Shown piece after piece: positions 16,579-25,450 of a stretch of 64,000 bases of DNA; within the stretch, counting starts at the first letter, position 1; each line of letters starts with the position of its first letter. Position numbers and translations under genes: made by a program. The notes under the pieces were generated by a model. The model was not told the origin of the DNA. It did no database searches and was given only the letters and a program-made list of their open reading frames with translations. Source of the stretch: WQUF01 sp031549525 (lineage in GTDB: Bacteria; Bacillota; Clostridia; Clostridiales; Clostridiaceae); the NCBI GenBank assembly GCA_031549525.1, contig JAVBPQ010000060.1, positions 27,656-91,655 on the forward strand, given 5' to 3'.

Positions 16579-17217
16579 GTGACTGTAAATTCTGAAATGG
16601 TAAAAACTATTGTACTTAATATAGCAAAGACAATTGAAGAAAATAAGCAGTATTTAACTGACCTTGATGCAGCTATTGGTGATGGTGATCATGGCTCAAA
16701 TTTAAACAAAGGGTTTTTAAAGGCAGAGGAAAAGTTAAATTCATCAGAATTTAATACCATTGGAGATATTTTAAAGGCTGTTGCTACAACTCTTATATCC
16801 AATGTGGGCGGAGCTTCTGGTCCTCTTTATGGAACATTCTTTTTAAAAGCTGGGACTTTTGCTAAGGATATGAAGGAGATGGATTTTAAAGATTTTTGCA
16901 ATATGTTTGAAGCTGGTGTTGAAGGGGTTAAAATGCGCGGAAAGAGCGATATAAATGAAAAGACCATGCTGGATGTGTTGATACCTGCTTTAAAATCATA
17001 CAAAGCATCTTTAGATAACGATGAAGAATGTAAAGATGCTTTTAAGAAGGCTGTGGATATTGCAAAAGAAAGAGTGGAGTTTACTAAAACCATAATAGCT
17101 ACAAAAGGAAGAGCATCTTATTTAGGAGAAAGAAGTTTAGGACATATAGATCCAGGTGCAATGTCTAGCTTCTATATAGTTGAAGCTATATATTTATATT
17201 TTAAAGGTGAGAATTGA
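16579..17217 (+). CDS. dhaL: Dihydroxyacetone kinase, ADP-binding subunit DhaL
   Basis: Carries the tightly bound ADP that is phosphorylated by DhaM and then phosphorylates dihydroxyacetone on DhaK. The 212-residue all-helical protein has the Mg-binding DAAIGDGDHGSNLNKG and the phosphate loop NVGGASGPLYGTFF. The start is GTG at 16579, 15 bases after dhaK and behind AGGA. The stop overlaps the dhaM start. Confidence 0.95.
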   Translation: MTVNSEMVKTIVLNIAKTIEENKQYLTDLDAAIGDGDHGSNLNKGFLKAEEKLNSSEFNTIGDILKAVATTLISNVGGASGPLYGTFFLKAGTFAKDMKEMDFKDFCNMFEAGVEGVKMRGKSDINEKTMLDVLIPALKSYKASLDNDEECKDAFKKAVDIAKERVEFTKTIIATKGRASYLGERSLGHIDPGAMSSFYIVEAIYLYFKGEN

Positions 17218-17603
17218 TGGTTTCCTTAATTTTATTATCTCATAGTAAAAAGATAGTGGAAGGCATTAAAGAATTTATCCATCAAATGGTAACTGATGTT
17301 AATATATATGCTATTGGCGGAACTAAAGATGGCTCTATAGGTTCAGATTATGATGCCATGCATGATACTGCATTTGATGCTGTAAAAAAAGGGGAGGCTT
17401 TAGTTTTATTTGATCTTGGAAGCAGTTTAATGACCATGGAGATGGTCATTGAAGAATTAAATGATGAAGAAAAAAGTAAGATTAAAATTGTAGATGCAGC
17501 CCTTGTAGAAGGAGCAATTGAGGCAGCAGTTGCAATAGATATAGGAAAAGATTTAGATGAGATAATTGATCAGTTATATAATTTAAAATTAGGAAAAATT
17601 TAG
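17217..17603 (+). CDS. dhaM: Dihydroxyacetone kinase phosphotransfer subunit DhaM (EIIA domain only)
   Basis: A 128-residue EIIA-mannose-like domain that passes phosphate from HPr to DhaL. The active-site histidine is in LILLSHSKKIVEG. There is no fused HPr or EI domain as in E. coli DhaM, consistent with the Gram-positive arrangement. The ATG at 17217 overlaps the dhaL stop; an alternative TTG at 17214 would add one residue. Confidence 0.92.
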   Translation: MVSLILLSHSKKIVEGIKEFIHQMVTDVNIYAIGGTKDGSIGSDYDAMHDTAFDAVKKGEALVLFDLGSSLMTMEMVIEELNDEEKSKIKIVDAALVEGAIEAAVAIDIGKDLDEIIDQLYNLKLGKI

Positions 17604-17611
17604 ATTAAAAG

Positions 17612-17657
17612 AAGATGTTGCAAAATTGATAAAAAATCAATTAGCAGCATCTTTTTT
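17612..17657 (+). terminator. Terminator of dhaKLM
   Basis: AAGATGTTGC pairs with GCAGCATCTT, with an inner AATTGAT/ATCAATT stem, followed by TTTTTT. Confidence 0.85.
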
Positions 17658-17874
17658 GATTTAATAAGGAGAAAACTTTATGTATGAATAATAGTTAGTT
17701 TATTATATTAAATAATAAAAACATATTAAAAATATAGCTGATTTTATCAAATAATATTATTAATATAAAAAAATATATATTTTATGGACTATTTATTTAC
17801 TTATATACGAAAGTTAATATATGAAAATTATAGAATTTAATGAATATATGTATTAAAATAATATTGTACTAGAA

Positions 17875-17893
17875 TTTATCCTTTAAGGATAAA
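17875..17893. promoter_or_regulatory. 19-bp palindrome upstream of the yjgB-like gene
   Basis: TTTATCCTTTAAGGATAAA is perfectly palindromic and ends about 33 bases before the start codon. The rest of the 322-base gap (17604-17925) is very AT-rich with no gene; only the dha terminator and this site stand out. It may be an operator or a leader hairpin. Confidence 0.4.
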
Positions 17894-17925
17894 AATAAAA
17901 AATATATTTAAAAGAAGGGGAATAT

Positions 17926-18492
17926 ATGAAAACTTTAAAAAACATGATTTCATTTACAATCTGCTTGTTGCTTCTTGTTTCTAGCATGGCATTAAGCTTT
18001 AACAAAACTGTATCAGCTAAAAATTCTACACCTTTGTTAAAATCTATTGTTGATAGTGCAAAGAATGGAAAGGTAATAAACTGCCAATTTCCTGTAAAAA
18101 CAAAGACAATAGATGATGTTATAAAGGTATGGGGAGAACCTGATAAAATTGATTATGTTGCAGCAGCAAAAGGTTCCTATGCAACTTTTGATAAGAAGAA
18201 TGTTGTATTTGGATTTAACAAGGGACAACAAATTTTTGAAGTACGAGATATGGATAGCGCCTCTTTAAAGAGCATAGTTTTTTCTGATATTCAAAAATAT
18301 TTAGGAAAACCTGCTTATGATTCGAGAGATGGTGTAGGTCGCAGAATCATAGGATATAAAGTATCAGATCTTTATAAGTTAGAATTTGTTTTATATGATA
18401 ATAGCAGCAGTGCTAGAATACATCATTATAATGTATTATATCCTCAAGGCACTGTTAATATGATGGCTGATGATCCTGGTCGCCAATGGTAA
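17926..18492 (+). CDS. Secreted YjgB-family (DUF4309) protein
   Basis: 188 residues with a Sec signal peptide (hydrophobic residues ~10-27, likely cleavage after VSA). The mature part has the hallmarks of the DUF4309/YjgB family: LLKSIVDSAKNGKVINCQFP, VWGEPDKIDYVAAAKGSYA and VVFGFNKGQQIFEVR. Family function is unknown; members are secreted or surface proteins in spore-formers. Start supported by AAGAAGGGG. It is monocistronic with its own terminator. Confidence 0.75.
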   Translation: MKTLKNMISFTICLLLLVSSMALSFNKTVSAKNSTPLLKSIVDSAKNGKVINCQFPVKTKTIDDVIKVWGEPDKIDYVAAAKGSYATFDKKNVVFGFNKGQQIFEVRDMDSASLKSIVFSDIQKYLGKPAYDSRDGVGRRIIGYKVSDLYKLEFVLYDNSSSARIHHYNVLYPQGTVNMMADDPGRQW

Positions 18493-18514
18493 AAAAATAA
18501 ATATTTAATATAGT

Positions 18515-18546
18515 GCCCAGAGCGTGATGCTTTGGGCATAATTTTT
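18515..18546 (+). terminator. Terminator of the yjgB-like gene
   Basis: GCCCAGAGC / GCTTTGGGC stem with a 5-base loop, followed by ATAATTTTT. Confidence 0.8.
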
Positions 18547-18634
18547 GGTATACTAAATTAAAGTTAGTTTTTAGATAAAGTTGATGGATATTTTTTTATG
18601 TAGGGGTTAAGAATAAGATAAGTGAGGAAAAGTT

Positions 18635-19246
18635 ATGAAAAAAAAATATTATGCAGTAAAGAATGGGCGTAAAACAGGTATTTTTAACACCTGGGCAGAA
18701 TGTGAAAAGCAAGTGAAAGGATATCCTTCTGCTTCTTTTAAAAGCTTTTCAAATTTAGGTGATGCTAAATGCTTTTTAGAGGATGTATCTAATAAAGCTG
18801 AAGATGTAAGTTTATCTGAAGCCATAGCTTATGTAGATGGAAGCTATAACCATAAAACTAAAGAATTTTCCTATGGAATTGTTATGCTGCATAAAGGAAC
18901 CATGGATTTTTTTTTAAAAAAGTTTGATGAAGAAAGCTTAATAGAGATGAGAAATGTAGCAGGTGAAATAAAGGGCGCAGAAGAAGCTATGAAGTATTGC
19001 ATAAATAATGAAGTAAAGAGTATAGATATCTATCATGATTATGAAGGGATAGCAAAATGGTGTACAGGAGAATGGAAAACAAATAAAATAGGTACTAAAG
19101 CTTACAAAGCTTATTATGACAGCATAAAGGATAAAGTCAAAATAAATTTTATTAAAGTTTTAGCACATTCAGGTGATGAATACAATGAGATTGCAGATAA
19201 GTTAGCAAAAAATGCTTTAGATCTTGGACCTTATCCAAGCATTTAA
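18635..19246 (+). CDS. rnhA: Ribonuclease H with N-terminal RNA/DNA-hybrid-binding domain
   Basis: Degrades RNA in RNA-DNA hybrids. Residues ~1-45 (KKYYAVKNGRKTGIFNTWAEC) are the small hybrid-binding (viroplasmin-like) domain seen in eukaryotic RNase H1 and in many clostridia. Residues ~65-200 are the catalytic domain with the acidic residues in AYVDGSYN, GEIKGAEEA, IYHDYEGIAKW and NEIADKLA. The 203-residue length fits this two-domain type. Start follows GAGGAAAAG. Confidence 0.9.
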   Translation: MKKKYYAVKNGRKTGIFNTWAECEKQVKGYPSASFKSFSNLGDAKCFLEDVSNKAEDVSLSEAIAYVDGSYNHKTKEFSYGIVMLHKGTMDFFLKKFDEESLIEMRNVAGEIKGAEEAMKYCINNEVKSIDIYHDYEGIAKWCTGEWKTNKIGTKAYKAYYDSIKDKVKINFIKVLAHSGDEYNEIADKLAKNALDLGPYPSI

Positions 19247-19265
19247 CAAGGGTTAAGTAAAAATA

Positions 19266-19294
19266 CTTGACGGCTATTTTTATTTATGGTAGCA
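19266..19294 (+). promoter_or_regulatory. Promoter of the ylxM-ffh operon
   Basis: TTGACG (19266-19271), 17-base spacer, TAGCAT (19289-19294); the -10 is weak but the spacing is ideal. Confidence 0.5.
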
Positions 19295-19337
19295 TATTAT
19301 TTGTTAAATAAAATCAGAGATGCTAAGAGGTGATTTT

Positions 19338-19676
19338 GTGGAGGAAATAGTCAAATATTCAATTCTTCTCGATATTTATGGAGAACTTCTGACAGAAAAA
19401 CAATTTAGCATTATGGATTTATATTTTAACGATAATCTAAGTTTGAACGAAATTGCTGAGATTGAAAATACCTCTAAACAGGCTGTTTTTGATATGATAA
19501 AAAGAGGAGAAAAGATCCTAAAGAGATATGAAGATAAACTATCTTTGCTTTCTACGCATTTACAAAATAAAGAGATCAAAAAAAATATATTTTATATTTT
19601 AGATAAGATAGAAACAAAAGAAAATAAAAATTACATAGAAGAGGTTAAAAAATTATTAATAAATAATTTTAAGTAG
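19338..19676 (+). CDS. ylxM: YlxM/p13-like SRP-associated HTH protein
   Basis: A small helix-turn-helix protein that in Firmicutes precedes ffh and has been tied to SRP function. The HTH is in SLNEIAEIENTSKQAVFDMIKR. The start is taken as GTG at 19338, six bases after AAGAGGTGA, giving 112 residues; the upstream ATG at 19320 overlaps that site. It is eleven bases from ffh and clearly co-transcribed. Confidence 0.85.
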   Translation: MEEIVKYSILLDIYGELLTEKQFSIMDLYFNDNLSLNEIAEIENTSKQAVFDMIKRGEKILKRYEDKLSLLSTHLQNKEIKKNIFYILDKIETKENKNYIEEVKKLLINNFK

Positions 19677-19687
19677 GTGATGCTTTT

Positions 19688-21043
19688 ATGGCATTTGAAG
19701 GTTTAGCAGGAAAGCTTCAAGAGACTTTTAAAAGATTAAAAGGAAAAGGCAAGCTATCAGAAATTGATATAAAAGAAGCTATGAGAGAAGTTAAGCTTGC
19801 TCTTTTAGAAGCAGATGTAAATTATAAAGTTGTTAAAGATTTTGTAAATTTAGTATCTGAAAAATCTAATGGCAAAGAGGTCATGGAGAGTTTAACACCA
19901 GCACAGCAAGTTATAAAAATTGTACATGATGAACTAAAAAATCTCATGGGAACAATTGATAGCAAAATAAATTATTCCGATAAAGGTTTGACAGTTATAA
20001 TGATGGCAGGGCTTCAAGGTGCTGGTAAGACTACAATGTGTGGTAAGCTTGCTCTATATTTTAAAAAGAAGAATAAAAAACCAATACTATGTGCTTGTGA
20101 TGTATATAGACCAGCAGCTATTAAACAGCTTCAGATCGTAGGAAGTGGTATAGATGTTCCTGTATTTTCCTTAGGAGATAAAGAAAACCCAATAGATATT
20201 GCTAAAAAAGGTTTAGAACACGCTAAAAATTCTGGATATAATATTTTAATAATAGATACAGCTGGAAGGCTTCATATAGATACGCAGCTCATGGAAGAGT
20301 TAAAAGGAATCGACAGAGAAGTTAATCCAACTGAGATTTTGTTGGTGTTAGATTCCATGACAGGACAGGATGCTGTAAATGTTGCAGAAACTTTCAATAA
20401 AGAGATAGACTTAACTGGTGTAATTTTGACCAAACTAGATAGTGATACAAGAGGAGGAGCTGCTCTTTCTCTTCGCGCTATTACTGGTTTACCCATTAAA
20501 TTTGTGGGGATAGGCGAGAAGATGAACGACCTTGAGATCTTCTATCCTGACAGGATGGCTTCAAGAATCTTAGGTATGGGAGATGTTTTATCTTTAATCG
20601 AGAAGGTTCAATCTGAAATAGATGAAAAAGAAGCAATGGAAATGGGCCAGAAGCTCATGAGCAATGAGTTTAATTTTGAAAACTTTTTAGATGGGATGAA
20701 GCAGATTAAAAAACTTGGACCTATATCAAAACTCATGGAAATGATGCCAGGCTTTAACCAAGCTCAACTTGGAAATATAGACATGGAAGCTGGGGAAAAA
20801 CAGCTAGTTGTAATTGAATCTATAATAAATTCCATGACTAAAAAGGAAAGAAGAAATGCACATTTAGTTACATCTTCATCTTCAAGAAAGAGAAGAATTG
20901 CAGCAGGTTCAGGTAGGACCATTCAAGAAGTCAACAGGTTTTTAAAGGATTTTGAAAACATGAAAAAAACTATGAAGCAGTTTAAAGGTATGGAAAAATC
21001 ACTTTCAAAAAGAAAGGGATTATTTAATAAATTTCCGTTTTAG
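19688..21043 (+). CDS. ffh: Signal recognition particle GTPase Ffh (SRP54)
   Basis: Recognises signal sequences on nascent chains and delivers ribosomes to FtsY at the membrane. The 451-residue protein has the N domain (1-~90), the G domain with GLQGAGKTT, DTAGRLH and TKLDSDTRGGAAL, and a Met-rich M domain (~300-451) with MMPGFNQAQ and the SRP-RNA-binding SSSSRKRRIAAGSGRT. Start after AGGTGA. It is followed by rpsP in the usual order. Confidence 0.97.
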   Translation: MAFEGLAGKLQETFKRLKGKGKLSEIDIKEAMREVKLALLEADVNYKVVKDFVNLVSEKSNGKEVMESLTPAQQVIKIVHDELKNLMGTIDSKINYSDKGLTVIMMAGLQGAGKTTMCGKLALYFKKKNKKPILCACDVYRPAAIKQLQIVGSGIDVPVFSLGDKENPIDIAKKGLEHAKNSGYNILIIDTAGRLHIDTQLMEELKGIDREVNPTEILLVLDSMTGQDAVNVAETFNKEIDLTGVILTKLDSDTRGGAALSLRAITGLPIKFVGIGEKMNDLEIFYPDRMASRILGMGDVLSLIEKVQSEIDEKEAMEMGQKLMSNEFNFENFLDGMKQIKKLGPISKLMEMMPGFNQAQLGNIDMEAGEKQLVVIESIINSMTKKERRNAHLVTSSSSRKRRIAAGSGRTIQEVNRFLKDFENMKKTMKQFKGMEKSLSKRKGLFNKFPF

Positions 21044-21085
21044 GCTTACATTTTACCTATAGATAAAGGAGGTGAAGCAAACTAC

Positions 21086-21328
21086 ATGGCCGTTAAATTG
21101 AGATTAAAGAGGATGGGTGCAAAAAAAGCACCGTTTTATAGAATCATTGTTGCAGATTCAAGAAGTCCAAGAGATGGAAGATTTATAGAATCGATAGGTT
21201 ATTATGATCCTACAACTGACCCTGCTACAATAAAATTAGAAGTAGAAAAAGCACAAGCATGGATTAAAAAAGGTGCTCAACCAACTGATATTGTTAAAAA
21301 ACTTATAAAAATATCAAGTGTAGAATAA
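21086..21328 (+). CDS. rpsP: 30S ribosomal protein S16
   Basis: 80 residues beginning MAVKLRLKRMGAKKAPFYRI, the family signature, followed by VADSRSPRDGRFIESIGYYD. Binds 16S rRNA during early 30S assembly. A strong AAAGGAGGTGA site precedes it. It lies between ffh and khpA. Confidence 0.97.
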   Translation: MAVKLRLKRMGAKKAPFYRIIVADSRSPRDGRFIESIGYYDPTTDPATIKLEVEKAQAWIKKGAQPTDIVKKLIKISSVE

Positions 21329-21350
21329 TATTTATTATTGGAGGAAAATC

Positions 21351-21578
21351 ATGAAAGAATTAGTAGAAATCATAGCAAAAGCACTTGTAGATAATCCTGA
21401 CTTAGTTCAGGTAAAAGAAGTTAGTGGAGAACAATCCATAATAATCGAACTTAAAGTAGCTAATGAAGATATGGGAAAAGTCATAGGAAAGCAAGGAAGA
21501 ATTGCAAAAGCCATAAGGACTGTTGTAAAAGCAGCAGCTACTAAAGATAATAAGAGAGTAGTAGTAGAAATAATATAG
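21351..21578 (+). CDS. khpA: KH-domain RNA-binding protein KhpA (YlqC)
   Basis: A 75-residue single KH domain with the GKVIGKQGRIAKAIR loop (GxxG) that binds RNA; it pairs with KhpB in other Firmicutes. It follows rpsP by 22 bases. In most relatives rimM-trmD-rplS come next, but here a terminator and an unrelated nitroreductase follow. Confidence 0.93.
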   Translation: MKELVEIIAKALVDNPDLVQVKEVSGEQSIIIELKVANEDMGKVIGKQGRIAKAIRTVVKAAATKDNKRVVVEII

Positions 21579-21602
21579 GCTAATATATTAAATGTATCTT
21601 AT

Positions 21603-21649
21603 AACACCAAATTCATTGTGGTAATTCACATATGTAGGAGGTGTTTTTT
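21603..21649 (+). terminator. Terminator after khpA
   Basis: AACACC pairs with GGTGTT, enclosing TGTG/CACA, and runs into TTTTTT. It marks the operon end. Confidence 0.7.
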
Positions 21650-21673
21650 CTACAATTATGAAAGGGTGAGATC

Positions 21674-22453
21674 ATGGATGCATATGAAATTTTAATGAAT
21701 AGAAAATCCATAAGAGCATATGAAGATAAAGGAATTTCTGCAGAGACTAAAGAGAAGATTTTTAATGGTATTTTTAGAGCACCTACGGCTGGAAATATGA
21801 TGCTATATTCAGTCATTGAGGTTGAAGATCAGGAGAAGAAAAACATCTTATCAAAGACATGTGATAATCAGCCTTTTATTGCAGCAGCTCCTTTGGTTCT
21901 TATTTTTTTAGCTGATTATGAAAAGTGGTTTAGATATTTTAAATATTGTGGTGTAAAACAAATTTGTATAAGCAAAAATATTGATATGAGAACTCCAGAA
22001 GAAGGAGACTTTCTTTTAGCTTGCTCTGATGCTTTAATAGCTGCCCAAAATTGTGTAATTGCATGTGAAAGTTTAGGTCTTGGTTCTTGCTATATTGGAG
22101 ATATAATGGAAAACTATGAAGTACATAAGGAATTATTTAATCTTCCAAAATACGTATTTCCTATAGCTATGTTATGTATTGGATATCCTTCACCAAATCA
22201 GATCATAAGAAAGAAAACGAGAAGATTTTCTGAAGAATTTGTATTATTTAAAGATAAATATGAAAATTTAGATCGTGAATTTTTTATAAAATTTGATAAA
22301 GAAGTTATAGATGTTAGAGGAGAGATGAAATTCTCTGACGGAATAGTAAACTATGGACAGCAAGTTTACCTTAGAAAATTTGGAACAGAATTTATGGAAG
22401 AGATGAATAGAAGCGTAAGAAAAGCATTTAATAACTGGATGAAGAAAGAATAA
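21674..22453 (+). CDS. Nitroreductase-family flavoprotein
   Basis: A 259-residue FMN-dependent NAD(P)H oxidoreductase of the nitroreductase fold: AYEILMNRKSIRAYEDK at the N-terminus and SLGLGSCYIGDIMEN in the second half, with RAPTAGNMM as FMN contact. The C-terminal ~70 residues, with NYGQQVYLRKFGTEF, extend past the minimal fold as in NfsA-like members. The substrate is unknown. Monocistronic, convergent with the aldo/keto reductase. Confidence 0.85.
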   Translation: MDAYEILMNRKSIRAYEDKGISAETKEKIFNGIFRAPTAGNMMLYSVIEVEDQEKKNILSKTCDNQPFIAAAPLVLIFLADYEKWFRYFKYCGVKQICISKNIDMRTPEEGDFLLACSDALIAAQNCVIACESLGLGSCYIGDIMENYEVHKELFNLPKYVFPIAMLCIGYPSPNQIIRKKTRRFSEEFVLFKDKYENLDREFFIKFDKEVIDVRGEMKFSDGIVNYGQQVYLRKFGTEFMEEMNRSVRKAFNNWMKKE

Positions 22454-22476
22454 AAAGGGAAGTTTTGCTTCCCTTT
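22454..22476. terminator. Bidirectional terminator
   Basis: AAAGGGAAG / CTTCCCTTT stem with a 5-base loop between convergent genes; it overlaps the last codon of the minus-strand gene. Confidence 0.8.
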
Positions 22477-23608
22477 AGTTATCAAAGTATTCTTTAACTT
22501 CTTTTAACTTATCTATTATATCAATCCTCTGTGGACATTGAGTGATACAAGTTCCACATTCTACACAATTCTGTGCTCCATTATCTTTAAACCATGCTTT
22601 GTATAGGGGTTTTGCAGTTTCCTTGTTATCAAAAATAACAGCATCATTATAAAAATTAAAATTTGAAGGGATATCAACTAAAGAAGGACATGGCATACAA
22701 TAACCGCAACCAGTACAATCAACTTTTATATATTCCTTAAATTTTTCTCTGACTTTTTTATATATGCCCTTTTCTTCAAGATTTAAATTGTTAATTCCAA
22801 ATTTATTTATAGAGTCTAAATTTTCTTTAACTTGATCAAGATTGCTCATACCAGATAGAAGGATTGAAACCTTAGGTTCATCTAAAATCCATCTTAGTCC
22901 AAGTTCTGAGTATGTATATTCATCTGCAAGATTTGCCCATATTTTCTTAATCTCAAGAGGGGGTGTCTTTGATAATTTTCCTCCTTTAAGAGGTTCCATG
23001 ACAATTATGCCTAATTCTTTTGAGTGGGCATAATCGAGACCTTCTTTCCCAGCTTGATAATTTACATCTATATAATTATATTGTATCTGGCAAAAATCCC
23101 ATGAATAGCTATCTACTATTTCTTTGAAAGTATCTAGATCATCATGAAAGGAAAAACCTGCATATCTTATTTTGCCACTTTCTTTTAATGAATCTAAAAA
23201 TTTAAATATATTTAAATCCTTAATGGATTTCCATCTTTCTTTATCAAGAGCATGAGTTAAATACATATCTATATGATCAGTTTCAAGCCTTTCTAATTGA
23301 GTATTAAAAAGAGTTTCAAAATCCTCATATTTCTTGGCTTTCCATACTGGTAATTTTGTGGCAAGATAAACCTTAGCTCTATATCCATCTTTTAAAGCAC
23401 AAGCAACAAATTCCTCGCTTTTTTCACCATGATAATTATAAGCAGTATCTATATAATTTACACCATTATCAATAGCGTATCTTACCATTTCTATCGCTTT
23501 ATCATAATTGATCTTTGAAGTATCATTATCTAAACAAGGAAGCCTCATTGCGCCAAATCCAAGAGGATAAAGTTGAGCAGAAGTTTTTCCAAAGTTTCTT
23601 AAATTCAT
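22475..23608 (-). CDS. Aldo/keto reductase with C-terminal 4Fe-4S domain
   Basis: 377 residues. Residues ~1-285 form an aldo/keto reductase barrel (GFGAMRLPC, YIDTAYNYHGEKSEE with the catalytic Asp and Tyr). Residues ~300-377 carry two cysteine clusters, CTGCGYCMPC and CVECGTCITQC, for iron-sulfur centres. Such proteins are common in anaerobes and probably draw electrons from ferredoxin-like donors; the substrate is unknown. On the minus strand the start is preceded by GGAGG. Confidence 0.88.
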   Translation of the reverse strand: MNLRNFGKTSAQLYPLGFGAMRLPCLDNDTSKINYDKAIEMVRYAIDNGVNYIDTAYNYHGEKSEEFVACALKDGYRAKVYLATKLPVWKAKKYEDFETLFNTQLERLETDHIDMYLTHALDKERWKSIKDLNIFKFLDSLKESGKIRYAGFSFHDDLDTFKEIVDSYSWDFCQIQYNYIDVNYQAGKEGLDYAHSKELGIIVMEPLKGGKLSKTPPLEIKKIWANLADEYTYSELGLRWILDEPKVSILLSGMSNLDQVKENLDSINKFGINNLNLEEKGIYKKVREKFKEYIKVDCTGCGYCMPCPSLVDIPSNFNFYNDAVIFDNKETAKPLYKAWFKDNGAQNCVECGTCITQCPQRIDIIDKLKEVKEYFDN

Positions 23609-23700
23609 AAGTTTTCCTCCTTAATTGATTTAAATTCATAAAATAATTATACTACAAATAATTATATATTAAATAAGTTAAAAAAGTTTGAAATTTAAAA

Positions 23701-23729
23701 TTGTTTTTTATATATATATTATGTATAAT
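23701..23729 (+). promoter_or_regulatory. Promoter of the NSS transporter
   Basis: TTGTTT (23701-23706), 17-base spacer, perfect TATAAT (23724-23729), 28 bases before the start codon. Confidence 0.65.
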
Positions 23730-23757
23730 ATATAAAAGTTATAAAGGAGGTTTTCAA

Positions 23758-25272
23758 ATGGCTAATCAAGAATCAAGGCAACAATGGAGTTCTAAGATGG
23801 GTTTTATCCTGTCAGCTGTAGGATCCGCTGTAGGACTCGGAAATATCTGGAGATTCCCGTATGTTCTTTATAAAAATGGAGGTGGTGCGTTTTTAATACC
23901 TTACTTCATAGCTGTGTTTACTGCTGCAATTCCGCTTCTCATCCTTGAGTATATACTGGGTAATAAGCTAAGGGGATCTACTCCTCTGTCTTTAGCAAGA
24001 GCTAAGAAAGGTTTTGAATGGATAGGTTGGTTACCATCATTTATTGCAGGATTTATCGTTTTATATTATTCCTCAATTCTATCCTGGGCAGGCAATTATT
24101 TTGTGTTTTCTTTTACTAGGGCATGGGGTTCTGATCCAAACGATTTCTTTTTTAACAAGTTTTTAAAATTATCTGAAGGTCCAATGCAATTTGGAGGTAT
24201 AAATTTTTCTATACTTATTGGTCTTTTAATAATGTGGGGAGTTTCATATTTTATATGTTCTGCAAGCGTAGATAAAGGTATTGAGGCTGCTAATAAAATA
24301 TTGCTTCCTCTTATGTTTGGAATAATAATAATAATAGTAATCCGTGGTGCAACATTGCCTGGTGCTGCAATAGGATTAAATGCTTTGTTTACTCCAGATT
24401 GGGGAAAGATGATGGATCCTCAGGTTTGGCTTGCAGCTTATGGACAGGTATTCTTTTCTCTTAGTGTAGCCATGGGAATTATGATAACGTACTCAAGTTA
24501 TTTGCCAAAGAATTCAGATCTTGTTAACACCTCATTTATAGCTGGTCTTGCAAATTCAGGTTTTGAATTTACTGCTTCTATTGCAGTTTTTGGAATTTTA
24601 GGATATATGTCACAAAGCCAAGGATTGCCAATTGACCAAGTTGTAAAATCAGGAGTTGGGCTTGCCTTTGTTGCATTTCCTGAAGGTATAAATATGATGG
24701 GCGGTTTTGGAAGCATAGTTGGTTTGTTATTCTTTGCATGTTTAGTTTTTGCAGGATTAACTTCATTTATAAGCTTACTAGAAGCTTTTGCAGCTCCATT
24801 TATTGAAAAGCTTGGAGTTTCTCGTAAAAAGATGTTTGCTATTGTTTGCGGAGGAGGATTTGCTTTAAGTTTTATCTTTGCATCAGGAGCAGGACTTTAT
24901 ATTCTTGATATAGTAGATTATTTCTTAAATAACTTTGGTTTAGTTGTGGTGGGATGTTTAGAAGCTATAGCTATGGGATGGATAGCTGGGCTTACTGTAT
25001 ATAAGGATTATGCAAATAAGTATTCATATTTTAAAGTTGGAGCATGGTGGAATATATGTGTTAAATTTGTAGTTCCAGTTGCGCTTATATTCAACTTAGT
25101 AATGACTATATATAGCGTATTTACAAAAGGATATGAAGGATATCCAAATATAGCATTAGGGCTTTATGGATTTGGAGTAATACTTATATGTTTAGGACTT
25201 TCATTTTATATGCAAACTCGCCCTTGGCATACTCCTTTAAAATTAAATGAAAGAGATTCATTAAGTCAATAA
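23758..25272 (+). CDS. Sodium-dependent neurotransmitter:sodium symporter (NSS) family transporter
   Basis: A 504-residue membrane protein with about twelve helices, predicted to take up an amino acid with Na+. The TM1 signature SAVGSAVGLGNIWRFPYV holds the Na+/substrate residues. The ATG at 23758 follows AAAGGAGG; the upstream in-frame ATG would fall before the -10 box. The adjacent MetS-like small subunit suggests a MetPS-type methionine/alanine importer; substrate assignment is inference. Confidence 0.9.
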   Translation: MANQESRQQWSSKMGFILSAVGSAVGLGNIWRFPYVLYKNGGGAFLIPYFIAVFTAAIPLLILEYILGNKLRGSTPLSLARAKKGFEWIGWLPSFIAGFIVLYYSSILSWAGNYFVFSFTRAWGSDPNDFFFNKFLKLSEGPMQFGGINFSILIGLLIMWGVSYFICSASVDKGIEAANKILLPLMFGIIIIIVIRGATLPGAAIGLNALFTPDWGKMMDPQVWLAAYGQVFFSLSVAMGIMITYSSYLPKNSDLVNTSFIAGLANSGFEFTASIAVFGILGYMSQSQGLPIDQVVKSGVGLAFVAFPEGINMMGGFGSIVGLLFFACLVFAGLTSFISLLEAFAAPFIEKLGVSRKKMFAIVCGGGFALSFIFASGAGLYILDIVDYFLNNFGLVVVGCLEAIAMGWIAGLTVYKDYANKYSYFKVGAWWNICVKFVVPVALIFNLVMTIYSVFTKGYEGYPNIALGLYGFGVILICLGLSFYMQTRPWHTPLKLNERDSLSQ

Positions 25273-25294
25273 TAATCAAAAAGAGGTGAATTTT

Positions 25295-25408
25295 ATGAAA
25301 TTAGGATGTATTTTATTTATGTTATTTGGATTTTGTGTAACTTGGGGTGGGCTTTCTTATTCTCTATATGTTCAAATAAGAGAGAGCAGTAAAGCAAAAA
25401 ATAAGTAG
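25295..25408 (+). CDS. MetS-like small subunit of the NSS transporter (37 aa)
   Basis: A 37-residue single-span membrane protein, MKLGCILFMLFGFCVTWGG followed by a short SLYVQIRES tail and basic end. It lies 22 bases after the NSS gene behind AGAGGTGAA. Position, size and the one-helix pattern match MetS, the short partner needed by MetP in Corynebacterium. It is too short for most gene callers. The assignment rests on context and general pattern. Confidence 0.75.
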   Translation: MKLGCILFMLFGFCVTWGGLSYSLYVQIRESSKAKNK

Positions 25409-25450
25409 ACTATTTTAAATAGATGGACTAAAAAGTTAATAAATTTTTAA

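Noticed and set aside
23701..23757. N-terminal extension of the NSS transporter
   Set aside because: It overlaps the predicted promoter, and AAAGGAGG directly precedes the ATG at 23758.
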